Shown here: in pieces, positions 1-14,800 of the stretch | Layout: every line of letters begins with the position of its first letter | Numbering within the stretch: position 1 is the stretch's first letter | Assembly: GCA_028829895.1 (NCBI GenBank) | Contig: CM054177.1 | Coordinates: forward strand, 28,099,564 to 28,163,563 | From: Sinotaia quadrata | Lineage: Eukaryota; Mollusca; Gastropoda; Architaenioglossa; Viviparidae | Reading direction: 5' to 3' | DNA length: 64,000 bases | Made by a program: the position numbers and the translations under genes | The notes under the pieces: model-generated | What the model saw: only the letters and a program-made list of their open reading frames with translations | What the model was told of the DNA's origin: nothing | The model's database searches: none

Positions 1-302
1 CATTTAAATAACAATTATGATTAATTAATTCATTATAATTTATAATTTAATAGTAATAGAATTCCTCTTTCATGACACCTATGTAGTTCGAGTGACCTTT
101 ATATATTTATTTACATTTATGGATGGAATGCACAATGACGGTTTGAATTTTAATGTATAGTTTGAATTTATCAAAGTATTATTTTTTTTTAAAATCATTG
201 TGTTCTATCATTTATTGACTGTGTATAGACGAGAGGTGTATTCGCCACAGATAAATCGATCTCTTTCTCATACTTAAAGGAACAGTTTCTTTGGTTTTCT
301 TC

Positions 303-303
<1 letters not shown>

Positions 304-381
<78 letters not shown>
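304..381 (+). repeat. (AC)n microsatellite
   Basis: Near-pure dinucleotide run upstream of the first gene 1 exon. Confidence 0.98.
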
Positions 382-384
<3 letters not shown>

Positions 385-489
385 TACACACAGACACACA
401 TCATGAAGCTTTCTGATTGTTTTTATCGATTTCCCTTGGCATCCCCAACTCACACATACTAAGAAGATTATGTGTTCCTTTCACCACAG

Positions 490-684
490 AACAGTCGAAA
501 AAGATAAACATGACAATCACAGTGGATAATGAGTTCTTTCACAAAATTAATGATTCCATCATTACGTCACCAACTCAGACTCCCATTGAAATCAAGGCAC
601 CGCCTGTGAGAGGTAGAGTGGTGAAAATAACCAAAGAGCCCTCCTCAGTGAACCCGCTAAGCCTGTGTGAAGTTCAGATCTGGG
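490..684 (+). CDS. Gene 1 exon: second half of the FTP domain
   Basis: 195 nt, phase 1 to 1, after the acceptor TTCACCACAG and before the donor GGTATGT. It encodes a beta-rich segment ending in LSLCEVQIW, matching LNLCEVEIW of gene 3 (58543-58779) and the FCELEVW end of gene 2 (24519-24743). It starts with two bases AA of a split codon. In genes 2 and 3 the preceding exon supplies a T, which here would make TAA, so the unseen upstream exon must end in another base or the gene is broken. Confidence 0.8.
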
Positions 685-3600
685 GTATGTATATGTCGTC
701 GTATGGTGTTATATGTCGTCGTATGGTCGTATATGTCGTCGTATGGTGTTATATGTCGTCGTATGGTGTTATATGTCGTTGTATGGTGTTATATGTCGTC
801 GTATGGTCGTATATTAAATCTCTTCTCAGTCATACGCTTGTCGACAACGGAATGAAAAATACCGTGATTTGTTGGACAGAGATGTCGAAACTCGAAGAAA
901 CGCAGTTATGTGGCAACGTTCCAAGTTCCTGATTAATTAACTGCCAATCTCTATCTGAATAATTATCCTTAAATTATTCACAGATAAGATTCTCCCATTC
1001 AGACAATTAATCAGTCACCGACAGGGTCTTTGTCTTGCGGTCGAGAGTGACATAGTCAGACCTTGAGATTTCTACCTATTGGTTACCTCCTCTCCAAGCG
1101 TTACTTGTCTTAGACTAATAGATTCTGCAGGGCTTAGTCAGTTTTCTGGTAGCAGAGATAAAAAATTACTCATTATGCGACCTGAGAATAAAAACTGCGA
1201 GTGAACTACATACAAAATATCAGGTAAGAAAGCTACATGACGTCGGAAGCAAATATCGGAAATGTGATTCAATGTTTAACCCTTTCATTTCTTTTGTTTT
1301 TGGAGGGATCCTTCACGAGGCGTTATTACCGTTTCTGAATGAGCGTCAAGTAGCTACATTTGTGTCGTCATTACATTATGCTATCACCCGCGCCGTGAGT
1401 AGGCCTACTGCTTTGTGTTCTGATTATACTATCATATTACACCATCCTATCTATCACTCGTGTCATGTGTAGGCCTACTGTATTGTGTTCTGATTACACT
1501 ATCCTACATATCACTCGTGTCGTGAGTAGGCCTGTTGTTTTGTGTTGTTCTTTTACCGTGCTATCGCTCTTGTTGAAAGTAAGCCTGTTCTTTTCTATCG
1601 CTTGTATTGTCAATAAACTTGCTCGTGCTTCATCCTGCTTTATTTAGTGTTGTGAATACTCCTTGTTGTCTCATGTTGTGAATACTCTTCGTTGTCTCAT
1701 GTTGTGAATACGTCTTGTTGTCTCATGTTGTGAATAAGCCTTGTTGTCTTATGGTGTGAATACTCCTTGCTGCCTTATGATGTGAGTAATCCTTGTTGTC
1801 TTATGTTGTGAATACACTTTGTTGTCTGATGTTGTGAATACGCCTTGTTGTCTCATGTTGTGAATACACTTTGTTGTCTTATGTTGTGACTGCTCCTTGT
1901 TGTCTTATGTTGTGAGTACTCCTTGTTGTCTTATGTTGTGAGTACTCCTTGTTGTCTTATGTTGTGAATAATCCTTGTTGTATTATGTTGTTGTGAATAC
2001 TCCTTGCTGATTCATGTCGTGAGGATCATTTCACGTGTACTGTTTTATTTGGATGTTAATGTAAAGCATCTTATGTGTGATACTTCAGATTTGTTAATTG
2101 TATATTTTGCAGTGTGCAGGGCTGGTGTCTATGGCGCAAGATGCGAACATAATTGCGTATCATCCTGTTTAGACTGTGACAATTTGAATGGAAATTGTTG
2201 GAAAGGTGATTCTCTTTCATTCATATGTTTTTTTCTCTATATTTAATATTAGCCAATCAAATTTTAAAATGAGAATAAATGATTACAAGGATATTTACAA
2301 CTTGCCTCAGTGGAACTAAATCAATGGGGACGAGTGATATCTTGTGTGAACATGTATTTTTAATTCTGATATATTGAGGAACATGAATTGCTGAAACTGC
2401 TACTTCCTTGACAATTAATCTCTCTCGCTGTATCTCTTTCCGTCTCTCTTTCTCTCTATCCCTCCCTCCCTCCCTCCCTCCCTCTATCTATCTATCTATC
2501 TACCAAACTATCAGTCATCGAAGATTTAATTAAATCAGTAATATAACTTATGATTTCTCACATAATTATTCAGGCTGTTCTGATGGGTACTTTGGAATTG
2601 GTTGTGATTTGAAATGTGGCTACTGCTCTGACCATCGCTGTGACAGAAACAGTGGTCAGTGCAAGTCGGAGCAATGTGACAGTGGCTGGATGGGAAGTAA
2701 ATGTTCTGAAGGCAAGAAAATAAACATGTCTAAGTAATATACACAAGTAATATTTGTCATACACATAAAATAAACATGTCTAAGTAATGTACACAAGTAA
2801 TATTTGTCATACACATAAAATAAACATGTCTAAGTAATGTACACAAGTAATATTTGTCATACACATAAAATAAACATGTCTAAGTAATATACACAAGTAA
2901 TATTTATCATACACATAAACGCATTCTTCGTCACCAGATCTTTTAGCTCGTGTAGGTGGATGAAACATTAGTAAATCCGCATTCCCACATTACACCTCAA
3001 GGCAACTAAATTATAGGTAATGTAAAAGTAAAAGTTATGATTTTTTTAAAGATAACATTTTCTACGTACTCTGAAATTATCGTAGTAAAAAAACTGCATT
3101 ACATTGATTAGAAAAATTAATATATTTCAATTATATATTGGTAGATGCCCAATGCCAGTAATCCGAACTGCTTGGCTGATACATGCACACGTTGTCTTTG
3201 GTGATTCGATTGTTGGTTTGCTTTAGGGCTCAGTATAATTCTCCTATACTCATTTATTAAAATATGTGTGTTTTTTCTTGATGCATCCGACACTGTTAAT
3301 GCCTGAACCAGAGGTCAAATCTTATTTTCTTTATGTTTGTATATACTCGCCTCTGCCCCCAATCCACTGTTTCTCTTGTCCTACTCTTTGCGCTCAACAG
3401 AGAGTATTTAATTTACTATTCGAAATGAATCTTTGTTCTATGCCAAGTCAACTGGAACTGCATTTGCTTAGTTGTGAGTATATATGTTTTAATTTAGCTA
3501 ATGTATATAGTAAGCTATTTAGTTTCATGCAGACAATTGATTTGTTTTTGTTTTAGTGAACGTGTATTGTATGGCTACAGCTATGCTTTGTTGTCGATAT

Positions 3601-5666
3601 AGAATTTATAACGAATATTGTTGGATATGAATTTATTCGTTTCATTTTTAGTGTATTTCTCAGTCACATAACAGTATATCTTACTGTAAACACACGTCTC
3701 TACGTGAGTACTCCTGATGGTACTTTTACTCTTACTACAATATCTACTCTGATGGTATTTTACTCTTACTACAATTTCTACTCCTGATGGTACTTTTACT
3801 CTTACTACAATATCTACTCTGATGGTATCTCTTACTAGAATTTCTACTCTGATGGTATTTTAGTCGTACTAGAATTTCTACTCTGTGATATTTTTACTCT
3901 TACTAGAATTTCCACTCTGTTACTATTTTTACTGTTAATAGAATTTCTACTCTAGTGGTATTTTTACTCTCACTAGAATTTCTACTTTGCTGTTATGTTT
4001 ACTCTCACTAGAATTTCTACTTTGCTGTTATGTTTACTCTCACTAGAATTTCTACTTTGCTGTTATGTTTACTCTCACTAGAATTTCTACTTTGCTGTTA
4101 TGTTTACTCTCACTAGAATTTCTACCCGCAGTTCCACAATACTACACATTTATGTCAGGTACGCAGTGTACATTTCTTACGTGTACAGGTTGCAGAGAGG
4201 GCTATTATGGACCCAACTGTAACAAACAATGTAACAAGTGTAAGAACGGAACAGTGTGTGATTCCGCAACAGGGAAATGCCCTGCTGAATGTGAAAATGG
4301 GTGGCATGGTTCCTTGTGTAATTGGCGTGAGTAAAACTTTAAAAGACTATTCTGGCGGTTGTAGTTTAGTTATTCGGTAAAGTATATTACCTGAATATTA
4401 GCAAGAAATATTTTTATATCAATGTCATACAATATGGTGGACATATTTGCACTATTAGATCTCTTGTTGTTTCGAGAATTGTAGTTGATTCGCGACATTC
4501 TACAAAAAAATAAAGTTCTGTAAGTGCATGCATTATTTTATTGAAAGCAATAGTATGTAAACACGAGGCACTTTGTATGTAAACATGAGGCACTTTGTAT
4601 ATAAACATGAGGCACTTTGTATGCCTACAAATGCCATAATAGTATTGTCATTTTAGTTCCGATTCAGTGTTATGTACATGAAAGGGGGGACGTATACATG
4701 TTATTTCATAGAGATGTGCATTAACATTAAATATGAACCTTTGCGTTGTAGTTTGCTAGAAGATTCGAAAATGGCATCTAAACAAAACGAAACAGACGAG
4801 ATATGTACATAAGCATGTCCAGTGATTTTAATATCACGATGTGACGTCTGCAATTAGTGCAAACTTGTAATAATTTGGATTCAGAAGAAACACCTGATAC
4901 TTCTACTATAGGTATAGTATTGTTTCTGCATAATGCCAATAAAGAAGCCCCTTTGGAAACGGTAAACAGTAACTGCAACTAAAGGTGGAATACAAAACGT
5001 CAAACCTCTTTTAGCTCTAATGAATAATATAGTTAGCAACCAAATGAAAATGAATAGTGAATATTATAGTTAGTCAGCAACCAAATGAAAATGAATAATA
5101 TAATTAGTCAACAACCAAATGATAATGAATAATATAGTTAGTCAACAACCAAATGAAAATGAATAATGAATAATATAGTTAGTCAGCAACCAAATGAAAA
5201 CTGTATTACCTCCTTACTTTAGTTTATATCTTATCTAAGTGTCAACAAATGTATCCATCACATTTTCATTATAATGGATTCATCAGAGAAATTCCAAAAA
5301 TAAATACTGGTATGCAAAATTCCAATTCCAAATATGTGCAATATTAAGTTCTAGTAATAAATTGTAAGTTTTCTGACCACGGGACTGAAATTAATAATGA
5401 TTCACCACACACCTGCACAAGGAAGTGACAAAGGCCATACAAGTAACATTTATTCTCGCACATTTCAAGCTACCAGTGCTAGCTTGCGAAAGTTGCTCTT
5501 TCAATTCAGTTCAAGGTCAGCATCTTACATTATATCAAGTTATGAACTTCATCTACTTTTGCTTAAGTATTCCTTTTTTTCAGTTTTATTTATTGCAGAA
5601 ATTCTCGATCACACTTGCGTCAGTAAACCTCTGTAAGATCGCTAGATAGATCGCTAGATAGATCGC

Positions 5667-5729
<63 letters not shown>

Positions 5730-5774
5730 GTAGGTAGGTAGGTAGGTAGGTAGGTAGGTAGGTAGGTAGGTAGG

Positions 5775-5872
<98 letters not shown>

Positions 5873-8800
5873 CATAGATACATAGATAGATACATAGATA
5901 CATAGATTAGATAGATGGGGAGGGAGACGGATTGTTTTAGAGAAGACTAGAGTGTTCTAATTGCATGCTATTACTAAAAACAATATTTTTTCTTTAATAC
6001 CAGCTTGTTCTAGTGGACTTTACGGCGAAAACTGCAGCTTGCAATGCAAAAATTGTAAAGAGTTGAAATGTCACCACGAAACTGGAATTTGTACTGAAGG
6101 ATGTGTGGACGGTTTCCAAGGAGAATACTGCAGAGGTATATGAATTATCAGGACTTTAAAGTAATAGATATGATTGATTATTACATGATAAAGCTACGAA
6201 ATGTGTTTATGTATAATTTAATATCATATGTGCTCATAGCTGCCTATTCTTCTGAAAAGACATTAAATTAATTAGTTCACACATGTACTCCAGTAATTTG
6301 TTCACACATATAGTCACTGAGATTCAAAGCATTAATTCTATGTGTTCGCGTTCGGACATTTTTTAAAGTCTCCTTTGACTTTTGAAAATCCTGTTACACA
6401 TTATTTATATTATATGTCAAATATGTGCTTTATTTACTTATTCGTATATGGGTTTAATAAGCCCTGCACACTTGCAATGTTTACTGATGGATCTTTCCTC
6501 TGGATCCATTGTTAAAGGTATTCTCTATAATGCTCTCTCCAGCGCCATTTCTTCTGTTTGGAAATATTAAGTATCTGGAAACCATAATGCCATCTATCAT
6601 TAAAAAATTCACGTTAATCCGTAACATGCGTTCAAAAATGTTGTTGCTGGTATAAAATTGCTACTTCCAAATATGCCTTTTAGTCATTCCGAACGTTGTT
6701 TTGGAAATAAAATGATATTTGTTTTCAGAAAATCACTTCTGCCTTCTAAAGAAAATCAAGAATTTTAGCACACCATAGGGGTCCTACACTCTTGTTCCAA
6801 CCCTCAACCTTTCTTTTATTCCTCAATAAAAATGCTTCTATGCATTAGAAGATGAACAGCTAAGATACTTCCATGATAACACTATCTAGGAGATAATGAA
6901 GAACTAGAACAATTCACCTGATCTTATTCGTGCAGTATCACTTAACAAAAAAGCGTTTGAACATTTTTCACTGTTAGAAAGTGTTATTATTTCTTTGTAA
7001 ATTGTATTAACTCATTTTTATTATTACTTTAGTGTTATTTTGTATTCCCCCTAAAATTAACAGTTTTACTTTCAATCATTAAACATTATCAACAACCAAT
7101 GAAAATGGTGAAGTTCGTTCATAAAATACACTATTAAAAATTATTTTAACTTATGTCAGTTCACAAACATGGCACTTAACTATAAAACTCGCCATTGTTA
7201 TACACGGCACGTTTGTATCAATTATTATATATTACCATACGTAATATCTACATGTAATATTAAATTCTTCTGAAATCATTCGTATTGTAATCTCTACCTT
7301 CACTTTACATATTTTCATTCCATATGACCTTTTGCCCTCACTTGTGAGCAAAAAGCACTTGTTGTTTACAGATATAAAGTAAATGCACATTCAACTTATA
7401 AATGTCACTGATATAACTTTCCTAAAAGGCAGGTCCGCTACTCCGTGCTTTCCAGACCTGGATTATTCCTCTACAACACGATTATGTAACACACATAAAG
7501 GTTAAGAAAAATATTCAGTACTTAATATTGCACTTAATAGTGCACATAAATACACACAACAATAATAATGGATTCCAGTAATGTACCCTTTCTCACTCGA
7601 TATTAATTAAGTAAAGGCATTTACACAACATTTCACAAGACACTTAAACAAATATATATATAAAGATTAAAAAATTATTAGTCCAATAAGCAGTTAAAGT
7701 GCCACCAAAACACATGCATATTATACAAACAAGCATACACAAATAATACGTGTGGTGAGAGAGAAATTAGATTGGCCCTGCATTCACTCATCAAACATGG
7801 CAATTCCTGAATGTAGTCCAAACCATATCATTACTCAAATGTTCTTTCTCAGTTAGGTGAGACCGTTCAATGACACAGTCAAAATAGTTACCACAGTTTA
7901 CATTTTGAAAAGACAACTCGAATAATGCCACTAGACAAATACATCACCCACAATATATATGCAATTAATTCGTACAGCCGTCATTGGAACCTTAAAGATG
8001 CAATTATTTTTTTTATGTATGCACAACACTAAGACGTGTTCTCCATGACATATAGGTTTTAAATTCACCCTGTTGATTTGGTACTTTAACCTTAGTCCCG
8101 GTCATCAAGGGCTGATAACCATATTAAGAGTTCTACAGACACATATACCCTCCCCTGGCAATGAGTACTGTAGGTGTCTGAGTTGTCATAGGAAATTACA
8201 AAGATACACGTCTTCAATGTAGAGTGTGTTTACAGATGCAGAGAATCTGATAAACGTGTATCGATTATAACTCTTACCTAACTTAGATATTTAAAAAGTG
8301 TATGTCTTTATTTAAAATTCAGTTGCAAAACGAGAATATGTTAGGTAATATACGTATTTCAATACTGTACGTAATACAATAATATTGATGTGTGGGTGTG
8401 TGGGTGTGTATTTTAGCATATATAATTCAGGCTGATAGTCTCAAACAGTAGTTAAATTAAGATGAGTATCATTTTAAGTGTTATTAAGTGCTAGCCTGAC
8501 GCCTGATTTTCTTGTCTCTGATGAATATTAGCGGCGAAACTTGTTGCTGGAGATAAAACCTCTCCACCAGAAGAAAATGTTTACAGCCTCTTTATTGGAG
8601 CCAGCATTGGTGTTGTTGCTGTGACTATGCTTGCAGTTATAATTAAAGTGTGAGTTTTGTCCAAATTGGTGTGCAATAAGTTATTATTATGCATTTTATG
8701 AAGTTAGTGATTTGATGCTATTTAAAATAAAACAGACTTGCTTGTGTATATGAACGAGTTGCTGCATGTAGAGGCTATAGAGACGTCATTAAAATCGGTG

Positions 8801-11800
8801 TAACCTTTGACTTCAGACATCCTTTAGAGTTTAGAACTTTTGTTTCATGTTTTCATCTCATACCTGTTGTGTTAGCACGTGACAGCCTGAAACAACGGAC
8901 ATGGATTATGAAGCGGACATTTTTTTAGAAAGAATCAGGTTTTACCTTCAAATGATAAAGTCACCAGACCACTTAAGGAAATGAAATAATCTATTTTACA
9001 TTTGAACCTCCCTGTACAAATCATATACAATATATTCGAATAGTGAGTTTACATATACCATGATTACGGTTTTATCCTCACTGAGGGTCAAATAGATTGG
9101 GAATTAATTGAACTGATAATGTTCTTGTCATTACAATAAAGATGAGATAGGTTTGGAAAATCCAGATTTATATTTAAGTTCATATTCAAATCCGTGACTT
9201 CCCATCTTCTCTGGTGCATTGTGAGCAACTGAAGACAGCATGTGTACAACTTTTCTCTTAGGCACGGAGAGGTCAATTTGTCATACGTATAACCGCTTCA
9301 TTGTCAAGAAAAGGTCTACTTTGACAGACTAAATCATTTACGATCACATAGTACACATTGTTCTCGGTACAAGTCAATACTCAATCTTCGTATATAAAGG
9401 CAATGGTACGATTTTTTTTTTAATTTCTGAAGACAGCGCATTCATTTACTACATTGCCATTTGATAGACTCGAGTTAGATGGATGTTGCTTTTGATTTAT
9501 TATTTTCTTTTCAAATGTTTATTAATCTCCTTTCTCTTACTATGCCTCTATTATTTAATTGTAAGGCATTGACATTTTTACTTTCAGGTGTTATTTGAAT
9601 TTGTTCTCTTTGTGTTTTGCTTTCTAGAATATTAGGGAAAGAAAATACGAAGGGCAGATCTATTCCTTTGCAAACACAGACTCTTCACGACCTTGGTGAA
9701 ACGCAAGCTACCATTGAGGAAGAAACACGTGCCCCCGTTGTTATTCGTGAGTCATGAATCTGATGTAGCATTGATGGATCACGTTAGATGTGGTGTGACC
9801 TTTTCCTTCTTTCATCATTTTTATTTTATGATTTAACACCTTTCATGGGCATGGAGGGTGTACGTAGCATTACCGAGACGATTGTCATGAACCAGGATTA
9901 CATTGCAAATCAACGTTTTTGATAAAATTTATACTATGAAGCTGTTATTAGGATTATATTGCAAAACAACGTTTTAGATAAAGTTTATACTATGAAGCTG
10001 TTATTAGGATTATATTGCAAAACAACGTTTTAGATAAAGTTTATACTATGAAGCTGTTATCAGGATTACATTGCAAAACAACGTTTTTGATAAAGTTTAT
10101 ACTATGAAGCTGTTATCAGGATTACATTGCAAAACAACGTTTTTGATAAAATCTATACTATAGACCTGTTATCATAAACCAGGATTACATTACAAAACAA
10201 AGGTTTTTGATAAAATCTATACTATAGACCTGTTATCATAAACCAGGATTACATTACAAAACAACGGTTTTTGATAAAATTTATACTATAGACCTGTTAT
10301 CATAAACCAGGATTACATTGCAAATCAACGTTTTTGATAAAGGTTTTATTTTGAAGCTGTTATCATGAACCACGATTACATTGCAAATCAACGTTTTGAT
10401 AAAGTTTATAACTATAGACCTCTTATCTTGAGCCAGTATTACATTGGAAAAAAAGAACTTTTTTGGTAAAGTTTATACTATGAACCTCTTATCAAAGATG
10501 ACATTTCTGAATATTGTTTATATTAATGGAATTTGTGAAAGTTTTTTTTAATTTTTTAACACCAATTAATATAAATTACAATTCATGCGGAAAGGTCTTA
10601 ATGGTTAAGTATGTGCAAATCCAAAGATTTGCGCCTGCCATTTATTTAACATAGATACTTGTGCGTCAGAGTAGATGATGGCCAGACAATACCCCTTCTG
10701 GTATTGCAAAACATTTCGCATTTAAACTCACGGTGTCTGTCTTTCTTACAACATACAGTTAGCCTTCACATACAAATTAAATTTATTCTCACATTGAAAC
10801 ACAAGGAAGTATGAAATGAGAGAGAAAATCAACAGGAATTAAAATGGAAATAAATAAATTCTTCTTACAATACGCTGTAGGAACAACTGAAACAGTTATA
10901 CGTAAGAAAGTCTAAAACGATACGCTGTAGGAACAACTGAAACAGTTATACGTAAGAAAGTCTAAAACGAGATAAAGAAAAAAACAACTGAAACAGTTAT
11001 ACGTAAGAAAGTCTTAAACGAGATAAAGAAAAAAACAACTGAAACAGTTATACGTAAGAAAGTCTAAAACAATACGCTGTAGGAACAACTGAAACAGTTA
11101 TACGTAAGAAAGTCTAAAACAATACGCTGTAGGAACAACTGAAACAGTTATACGTAAGAAAGTCTAAAACAATACGCTGTAGGAACAACTGAAACAGTTA
11201 TACGTAAGAAAGTCTAAAACAATACGCTGTAGGAACAACTGAAACAGTTATACGTAAGAAAGTCTAAAACAATACGCTGTAGGAACAACTGAAACAGTTA
11301 TACGTAAGAAAGTCTAAAACAATACGCTGTAGGAACAACTGAAACAGTTATACGTAAGAAAGTCTAAAACAATACGCTGTAGGAACAACTGAAACAGTTA
11401 TACGTAAGAAAGTCTAAAACGAGATAAAGAAAAAAACAACTGAAACAGTTATACGTAAGATAGTCTAAAACGAGATAAAGAAAAAAACAACTGAAACAGT
11501 TATACGTAAGAAAGTCTAAAACAATACGCTGTAGGAACAACTGAAACAGTTATACGTAAGAAAGTCTAAAACGAGATATAGAAAAAAACAACGATGTATC
11601 TAGAATCATAATTCAAGATCATGGCTTCACAGTCTTTGGTGTAAAAATGATCAGCAAAATAACTCACTTGAAATGAGATCAAATAATCAACCATTTTCTT
11701 CGTTTACCTAGCTTGTTGTTTAATATCTTCTTCCATACGATTATATTAAGTTCAATTGGCTGTACCAATTTACTCAGGAATATTTTCTTATGTCAACAGA

Positions 11801-14800
11801 CTGACACATATCAGTTTCATACGTCACCAAGAAAATAACTGTCATAGCATGAAGACTGCTATTGAACTCAAACTTCAGAACATAAATTGGACTTGTGTAC
11901 ATCCTTTCATGTTCGTGTTACAGTGGAATCTTGTATTAATACTTATTTATTATGTTGTTTAAATTATTGGAGTTTCAGCAGTATAAAAGTAGACATTTCA
12001 TTTATTGTTTTCACATTTATGTAATATATTTTCTTTCGCTTGTTGATCATACCTGTCGTGGCAGTTCCCAGGGATGATGTAGCACAAACCATTCAACTGA
12101 TTGCTAGTGAAATAAACCCGGCAGATAATCCTCTGCAACTACCAGTACTCGTTGTTGACTCTCAATCGTTACCATCCAGTCTTGAGAAAGGTAAATATGT
12201 CTATATGTGTTTTTCTTGGTAAGGATGCGGTAAAAATGTGTAGATATGTTTGTGGGCTTTTTTGTAAGAATGCGATAAATGTATAAACATGTTTTGTTGG
12301 TACGAGTGCGGTAAATGTCTGGTTACGTTTTTCTTGTTACGAGTGTGGTAAATAGGTCAAGATAAGATTTTCTTTGGTAAATTAATAGGTACATCAATTG
12401 CGAGGTCAAATGTGGTTCATTTGCAATACCATTATTTACCGGATATATAGTATATCCGTATCCTGATATATCAGTATAGTATAAGTGCAGAACAACAAAT
12501 TGGCTTCTCTCTGAAAAAGTCACCCAGGAAGCTTTCAGCGCCAGAGTAAAGACCTTGACTTCCTTAGCATCCTCCAGGAAAAGCTTTAGGTCACATAAAT
12601 TCTTCTTCCTCTTTCTAGTTTGAGACCTTTCTTTCAAAGTGGCATATTTGTTACAGACCCCTCCACAATAGAAACATATTCGTGTCCGTGTGAAAGGGCA
12701 CTATTGTGCACGCCCAAGATTAAGACATTAAGACGTCATAAACATTAACAAGATAATCTGTTTGGTAAAGAATTACCAATTAAAATAATTGAACAATCAT
12801 ACATTCACAATCGAATTCCCTCCACCGCACATTCTTCTCTCCAGTTTGTAATTTGAGAGAGTGTTTATGGAACAAGTGTGTGACCAACTCAAGACGTGTC
12901 TTCAGTCTCTTGTGCGTAAATGACATATTCATCATTTATGTATGCGCTACAATTTGAACACATAAATAAAAAAAATATGGAATCGCTTCTCTGATCTTCT
13001 TTACTGGAACGTTGTATAAAAAGAAATTTGTTGATAAATACATATGTACTTATGTTTTATTAACTATTATTTTAATTGTTAAATATTTTCTTATTGTTAT
13101 TTGTTATTTTATTAGTTAACGTTTTATTGTTAACTATTGTTTTATTGTTAATTATTGCCTTAATTGTTAGTTATTGTTTTATTTTTAATTATTGTTTTAA
13201 TTGTTATTTATTGCTTATTGTTGATTATTGTTGTTTTTATTGTTAACTATTGTTTCTATTATTTATATTGTAAACTATTGTTTTTATTGTAAACTATTGT
13301 TTTTATTGTTAACTATTGTTTTTATTGTTAACTATTGTTTTTATTGTTAACTATTGTTTTGTTTTTAATTATTTTTTTGACTGTTAGCTATTGTTCCTGC
13401 AGTCTGCGTAATTTATTGTTTTACAATTGATGAGTATATGTTGTCGTACAATTGTTGAATATATGTTATTGTACAATTACTGAATACATGTTGTTTTACA
13501 ACTGATGAGTATATGTTATCGTATAATTGTTGAATATATGTTATTGTACAATTACTGAATACATGTTGTTTTATAATTGATGAGTGTATGCTGTTGTACA
13601 ATTACTGAATATATATTATTGTAAGGGAGAGAAAATGTTGTCACTATCCTTTCCTTTTGAACGCCTGCATTTCTAAGTGACTGTCTAGATGTAATGGGGG
13701 TGGGGGTATGTCATTATTACTGTACTCACTGACTGACAATTTCAAGGAATGAGATAATCATTTAGACGCATTCATCCAAAACAGTATTCCAAAGAAAAAT
13801 CTCTACTCTTTAGTGTTTGGAGGCAATTTCAAAAAGCAGATTGATACTGTTGAGATGCCGGATGATAACTTTAACACTTATATGAGATATGTATACAACA
13901 ATAGGAGCCAGACTGGGTTGTTGTTTACATTTACAGATAAAGCTTTTCCATTCCTCGTATTATCTAATATACATGGTAAAGCAAGAACATCATTGCTATA
14001 AAGATGTTGGGGATGGGGATGGGGATGCAATAACTATAGTCGGTACTGTCAAAAGCTGCTAATAAATCAAGACATCTTATAAATTAAATGAGTAGGTCAT
14101 CCCAAATCCCAAAACAAAAGCAAATAAGCATCGTTACTCGGCGACCGGTTTTTGCAAGATTTTGTTAGCTCTAATCTAATGTCACTGGTTAACTGTGGTC
14201 CATTCAGTGAGCGCTAATGTCACTGGTTAACCGTGGTCCATTCAGTGAGCGCTAATGTCACTGGTTAACTGTGGTCCATTCAGTGAGCGCTAATGTCACT
14301 GGTTAACTGTAGTCCATTCAGTGAGCGCTAATGTCACTTGTTAACTGTGGTCCATTCAGTGAGCGCTAATGTCACTGGTTAACTGTGGTCCATTCAGTGA
14401 GCGCTAATGTCACTGGTTAAGTGTGGTCCATTCAGTGAGCGCTAATGCATTGTGCACTTTTGTATCTTTGTCATGTTTCGTTTCCTGAGATAAAAATAAA
14501 AAGCAAGCAATAAATCTTTGTACTCTTTAAACCAGATCTGTAGTTTGTTACTGGGGGAAAAACCTAAGAATCTAACTGTGACTATCTAATTATCTATCTA
14601 TCTATCTACCTATTTATCTGTCTATCTATTTATCTATCGATCTATTTATCATCTGTTCTATTCTATTATAATCTAATATAATCTATCGATCTATCGATCT
14701 AACAAAACTCACCAAATTTCATAATGACAAGCATGACATAAAATGTCTCAAACGTTACAGATTATATATTTGAGCTAAAATGTTTCTTATGTAATTTTTT

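Noticed and set aside
12323..12637. 104-codon minus-strand ORF
   Set aside because: No domain or family pattern; lies in a gene 1 intron of similar composition.
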